DNA from: Symbiodinium natans
Taxonomy: Eukaryota; Sar; Dinophyceae; Suessiales; Symbiodiniaceae
Assembly: GCA_905221605.1 (NCBI GenBank)
Contig: CAJNDS010002206.1
Coordinates: forward strand, 291,226-355,225
Direction of reading: 5' to 3'
DNA: 64,000 nt
Shown here: positions 60,480 through 64,000 of the stretch, piece after piece
How positions within the stretch are numbered: position 1 is the stretch's first letter
Layout of the letters: every line of letters begins with the position of its first letter
The notes under the pieces: generated by a model
Told to the model about the DNA's origin: nothing
Seen by the model: only the letters and a program-made list of their open reading frames with translations
Database searches by the model: none
Position numbers and translations under genes: made by a program

Positions 60480-63400
60480 TTCGAACCTACCCTTGTGCCG
60501 TGGCAAAGAATCCCGAATTCAGATTTGCAGTCTACAGAGGTATCACCCCCAGATGCCCCGCATCCTTTGCAATCTCACACTGAGCCAGTTCAGTCACACC
60601 CTTTGTCGCCTTGTATGTCAGTATCACCTCAACAGCCTCTTTCAGCAAAGCACCAGGCAGGTGCAAATCGTGTTGCTGGGTATGATATCCAGCCGGCAGC
60701 TCGGCCAGCCGAGCCTGTAAATGTGCTTCCGAAATCGGTCTCCTTGTTGGAGACAAATGCTGGGCCTGTGTCGTCGCCAGCAGTGCAATGTCCTCAGGGC
60801 AACATCCCTTCACAACCCGTGTTGGGTGATGTCACGTGCAACATGCCTGGTCGTTCCAGGAATGAGGTAACACCCGGGCAGGTGGGTGTTACACATGTTG
60901 CAGAAGAAGGTTCCTCATGCATACATGACTTTAAGTCCTGTCTTCAGGCATTACTTTCTGCCTCTTGGCCTCCACGCGTGCTTCCTGCCAGGAGCGTTAC
61001 TTCAGCGGCTCCGGGGGAATCGGGATACTGGAACTTTGGGGTGCGCCTAGGGAATCCTTCGGCCCGTTCATCAGTTACGGATGCACTCCCACAACTGTGT
61101 GCAAGCCTTAATGGGTTCTTGTGCCAACTGTTCCCAGGTGAGACTTGGAATGCCTTGTGTGTCAGCAGGAACATTTTGACGTCCCCGCACAAGGACACAG
61201 CAAATTTGCCGGGGTCGTCAAATTTGACAGTGGGGATAGGTTCGTACTCGGATGGAGGCCTTTGGGTCGAGGACCAAGCAGGCACGGTACCGCAGTTCAT
61301 CCCCAAGCTTGGGGTGACTCTCCCGGGCAAGATCGTCACAACGCATCATGCGCCGTTTAAGTTCCCCGTGCACCTTTGGCACTGCGCCCAACCGTGGCTT
61401 GGCGATCGATGGGTGCTGACTGCCTTTACCCTCCCAGGCGTGTCAGGTGATACACTTAAGGGTTTGGGATTCCCTTGGCCCCAGCCACGAACCAAGCCCC
61501 CAGCTCCGGTTACTACACCCGAACCCTGCCCCCCTTCTCAGCAGGCAGTCCCTAGCTTGGAGGTTAATTGGGGAAAGCCTTCTCCAAAGGGGTTTGCTCA
61601 CCACCGCTTGATCTTGCAGCCCCAAATACCTCGCCCACCACTATCCTCGCCTGCCATAGTTCAGTCAGCGCTACAGCAGTCTTCAAGGATCTTCCTGGAC
61701 ATTTGTTCGGGCGCAGAGAAGCCTCTATCTTCAGCGGTGCAGGAGTTAGGCTTCCCAACACTTGCAGTTGATATCCTGTTGGATAGCAGCATGGACATTC
61801 TCGATAATACCTTTTTCGAGCAGCTCTTGTTCATCTGTGGCTCAGGTGTTGTGGGGTATTGTGCGGCATCCCCTTGCTGTTCGGAATACTCCCGCCTGAA
61901 ACTCTTTGGAGGTCCGCCCTTTGCCATCCGCACACCAACCCAGCTAGGGGGCCTGGAGAACCTATCCCCATCAGCCCAGGCTCGTATACAAACAAGTCAC
62001 GAGATGCTTTTCAGGGCGTGCAAATGTCTTCAAATCGTCCATGGGGCCGGGGGCCATGGCCATTTGGAGCAACCTTCAGGTGCTATGTCCTGGGAAGAAT
62101 CGTGCGTTCAAGGCTGGTTGCACTGTGGGTCTACAGCCCTCATTGTCCTCCCGGCCTGTGCTTTTGGGGAGAACTGGGCAAAAACTTGGCTGTTTGCATC
62201 GAGCTTTCAAGCCCTGTCCGTGATGGGGCAGACGTGTCAACACGGACGCAATGCACATGAGTCCGTGCAGGGACGTGAGAGTGATGGTTCGTTCAAAAGT
62301 CGTAAGACCGCTAAGTACCCCCAATGCCTGGCTGAAGAATTCGCGTTGCACATCAGGCCGCTTCTTGCAGGTGCACAGATTGAACACACTCTTGCCACCG
62401 CGTCAGCTTTAGTACCTGTCAAGGCCCTGGATGTTGGACCGTGGGTAATCCACGATGGGGCAGGTCGCCACTCTTGTGGGGATTGGAGCACCCCATTGTG
62501 CCAGGATAAGCTCAAAAATCTTCGGACATACCTTCTGGGGAAAGTTTGTGACATGCAGGGCCCCAAACGCCTGCTTGCTAAAGCCACTTGGCCCAATCCT
62601 GAACCCCTCTTCACCGCTTCGGAGGTGCAAGATGCGCGCAAAGACTTCTTCTCCTGCTTAGGTGTGGCAACAGATGCAAATACATGGAAGGTCCGTGAGC
62701 ATCAACCCTTGCATCTGCATGCGCTTGAGGCACTTGCCTGTTTTTGTGGTGATCCAGATGTGAGTCTTTGCAAATCCCTGTTGCAAGGCGTCCCCACGGG
62801 GTACAACAACGATATCCCAGTGTCAAATTGTTTTTGGCCGAATCAAAAAGAGAACCTTGAGGATGTATCATTGTCCATCCACATGCAGAATTGGCGCTCG
62901 GCCTCAGTGGATTTGTCCGTGACCCAAGCCTTGCTGCAGGAGGAGTTAGATCAGGGTTTTTGCTTCAAGTTTGATGGCGACATTGAGGCAGCTAAGGCAA
63001 AGTGGCCGGGTACACTGGCAATAGGAAAGCTCTCCGTGGTCCGTGCGCCCAATCGTTCTGAGAGGTTGGTCTTAGATAATTCAGTGTGTGGCACGAATGC
63101 AAGTTGCAGTGTTCCAGAAGTCCAGCATATGCCATCAGTTAGGGACGTGATGCACTGTTTCCCCCTTCGGGGCACCCGCTCGCGGCAAGCTGCCATTTCT
63201 CTTGATGTCAAAAGTGCTCACAAAAGGTGTGTTGTCAAGGAGTCCGAGCAGGGTCTCCTAGGTTTCGCTTTTGCAGATTCTCTGTACTTCTATCGCGTGG
63301 CCCCATTCGGGGCGGTTTTTGCACAGCATTGGTGGGGGCGCTTAGGCTCCTGCCTGCTTAGGTTGTTGCACATTTTGATTTGGTTCAGCCATGCAGGCCA

Positions 63401-64000
63401 CTTGTTTGTGGACGACTACTTATTCTCTCAGGCGGAAGCCGTTTTGCCAGCAACAGGGGCGATGATCTGCCTCTTCTTTCAGATTCTGGGGGTACCTTTG
63501 AGTTGGAAGAAACTTCAGGTTAGTTCTCGAGTTCAATGGATAGGGTGGTGTTTCTGTTACACCTCCGGGGTAGTGTCGCTTGCAGAGGAAAAAAGGTTAA
63601 AACTTTTGGGGATGGTTCAAGATCTTCAGCGTAATCCAAAAATTTCCCGTAAGGATTTGGAGAGGTTTGTCGGGCTGGCTCTTTGGGCGGCACACCTTTT
63701 CCCGACAATGAAGTCGCTTCTGTACACCTTCTATCATGATCTTTTCAGCCCGGCTGCTACCAACTACTCGGTGGCCCCAGATGTTTGGCCACAGCTTCGT
63801 CACCACTTGACGGATTCCCTGCAATTCAAATCGGTTCCTCCAGGTACAGCAATTCCGCTCCACAGCACACTTTTGTCAGTCCGACATCAGGATTTGTCAT
63901 CTTTGGCTGACTTGGATCGCGTTCGCATTACAGACAGGCGGGTTTGGATGCGCGTCTCAAGTCAGTCCAGTTCGAAGAGAAAGTTGAGCACCGAATCAGT
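60480..64000 (+). CDS. DIRS-like Pol: 2OG-Fe(II) dioxygenase, DNA-methyltransferase-like, reverse transcriptase (partial, 1173 codons)
   Basis: Open to the window end. After a Pro/Ser/Gln-rich linker come three domains. (1) 61050-61445: SRNILTSPHKDTAN, GSYSDGGLWVED and LWHCAQPWLGDRWVLTAFT give HxD (H codon 61188, D 61194), a second His (61380) 64 residues later and Arg (61407) nine residues further, the metal and 2-oxoglutarate ligands of the double-stranded beta-helix dioxygenases (TET/JBP, AlkB, prolyl hydroxylase superfamily). (2) 61690-62300: FLDICSGAEKP (SAM-binding motif I), LAVDI, SPCCSEYSRLK (motif IV-like PC) and LEQPSGAMSW: a class I, DNA-type methyltransferase. (3) ~62980-63750: RT with SLDVKSAH (D at 63204), APFGAVFAQHWW and FVDDYLF (DD at 63411-63416). 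An RNase H probably follows outside the window. Confidence 0.75.

Larger units (their letters stand above)
56319..64000 (+). mobile_element. DIRS-like tyrosine-recombinase retrotransposon, incomplete at the window end
   Basis: Contains a tyrosine recombinase, a Gag-like zinc protein and a pol frame with RT, the set that defines DIRS-type elements. DIRS elements are known to carry a methyltransferase domain; here such a domain precedes RT, together with a predicted dioxygenase. The order YR-Gag-pol differs from the common Gag-pol-YR order, so either the family is rearranged or the YR belongs to an upstream copy. Terminal repeats could not be identified because the element runs off the window. 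Confidence 0.7.

Noticed and set aside
62076..63211. Minus-strand frames opposite the pol region
   Set aside because: The plus strand carries a continuous frame with RT and methyltransferase motifs, so these are shadows.

Overview
The window looks like dinoflagellate nuclear DNA, probably Symbiodiniaceae-like. Three things point there: TTTAGGG-type telomere repeats (seen as CCCTAAA), a full copy of the 3' 21 bases of the dinoflagellate spliced leader (43343-43363) plus truncated copies, and GC-rich retrotransposon families with dinoflagellate-like protein signatures. No tRNA, rRNA, CRISPR array or bacterial operon was seen. The species cannot be named from the sequence.

Layout. 1-3769 and 24995-29265 are one block of a ~490-bp subtelomere-like satellite made of degenerate CCCTAAA runs and a conserved ~110-bp spacer. 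It is split by an AT-rich 21.2-kb element (3770-24994) with 241-bp terminal inverted repeats, 5'-AG ends and a 5-bp CTAAA target duplication. The element is an integrated Polinton-like virus (PLV/Maverick group). It encodes a family-B polymerase/SF1-helicase fusion, a DDE integrase (C-terminus frameshifted), a packaging ATPase, a double-jelly-roll major capsid protein, a minor capsid (penton) protein, a fibre with an S74 chaperone, a lipase-like hydrolase, a GIY-YIG nuclease, a zinc-protein family and several small virion-type proteins. Replication and integration genes lie on the left on the minus strand. Morphogenesis genes lie in the middle and right on both strands. The last 2 kb before the right TIR is a different kind of DNA: a partial TIR copy, telomere-like repeats, a ubiquitin-like fragment and a 5'-incomplete AT-hook gene. 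It reads as captured host cargo.

29266-34432 is non-coding host DNA rich in local repeats. 34433-56318 is a head-to-tail series of five related retroelements, all on the plus strand: two short non-autonomous elements and three LINEs (ORF1; ORF2 with APE endonuclease, RT, zf-RVT, RNase H). They are separated by AACCTGGGTTG-type microsatellite, carry spliced-leader relics at their 5' ends and share 3' tails. All LINE ORF2 copies are frameshifted; ORF1 is intact only in copy 3. In all three copies ORF1 and ORF2 are in the same frame, separated by one TAG.

56319-64000 holds a DIRS-like tyrosine-recombinase retrotransposon that runs off the window. It has a YR gene, a Gag-like CCCH protein and then, after a single in-frame TGA, a reading frame open to the window end. 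That frame contains a predicted 2-oxoglutarate/Fe(II) dioxygenase, a DNA-methyltransferase-like domain and a reverse transcriptase. A retroelement polyprotein joining two DNA-base-modifying folds to RT, in a lineage known for 5-hydroxymethyluracil-rich DNA, is the most striking observation here. The PLV inserted in subtelomeric satellite is the second.
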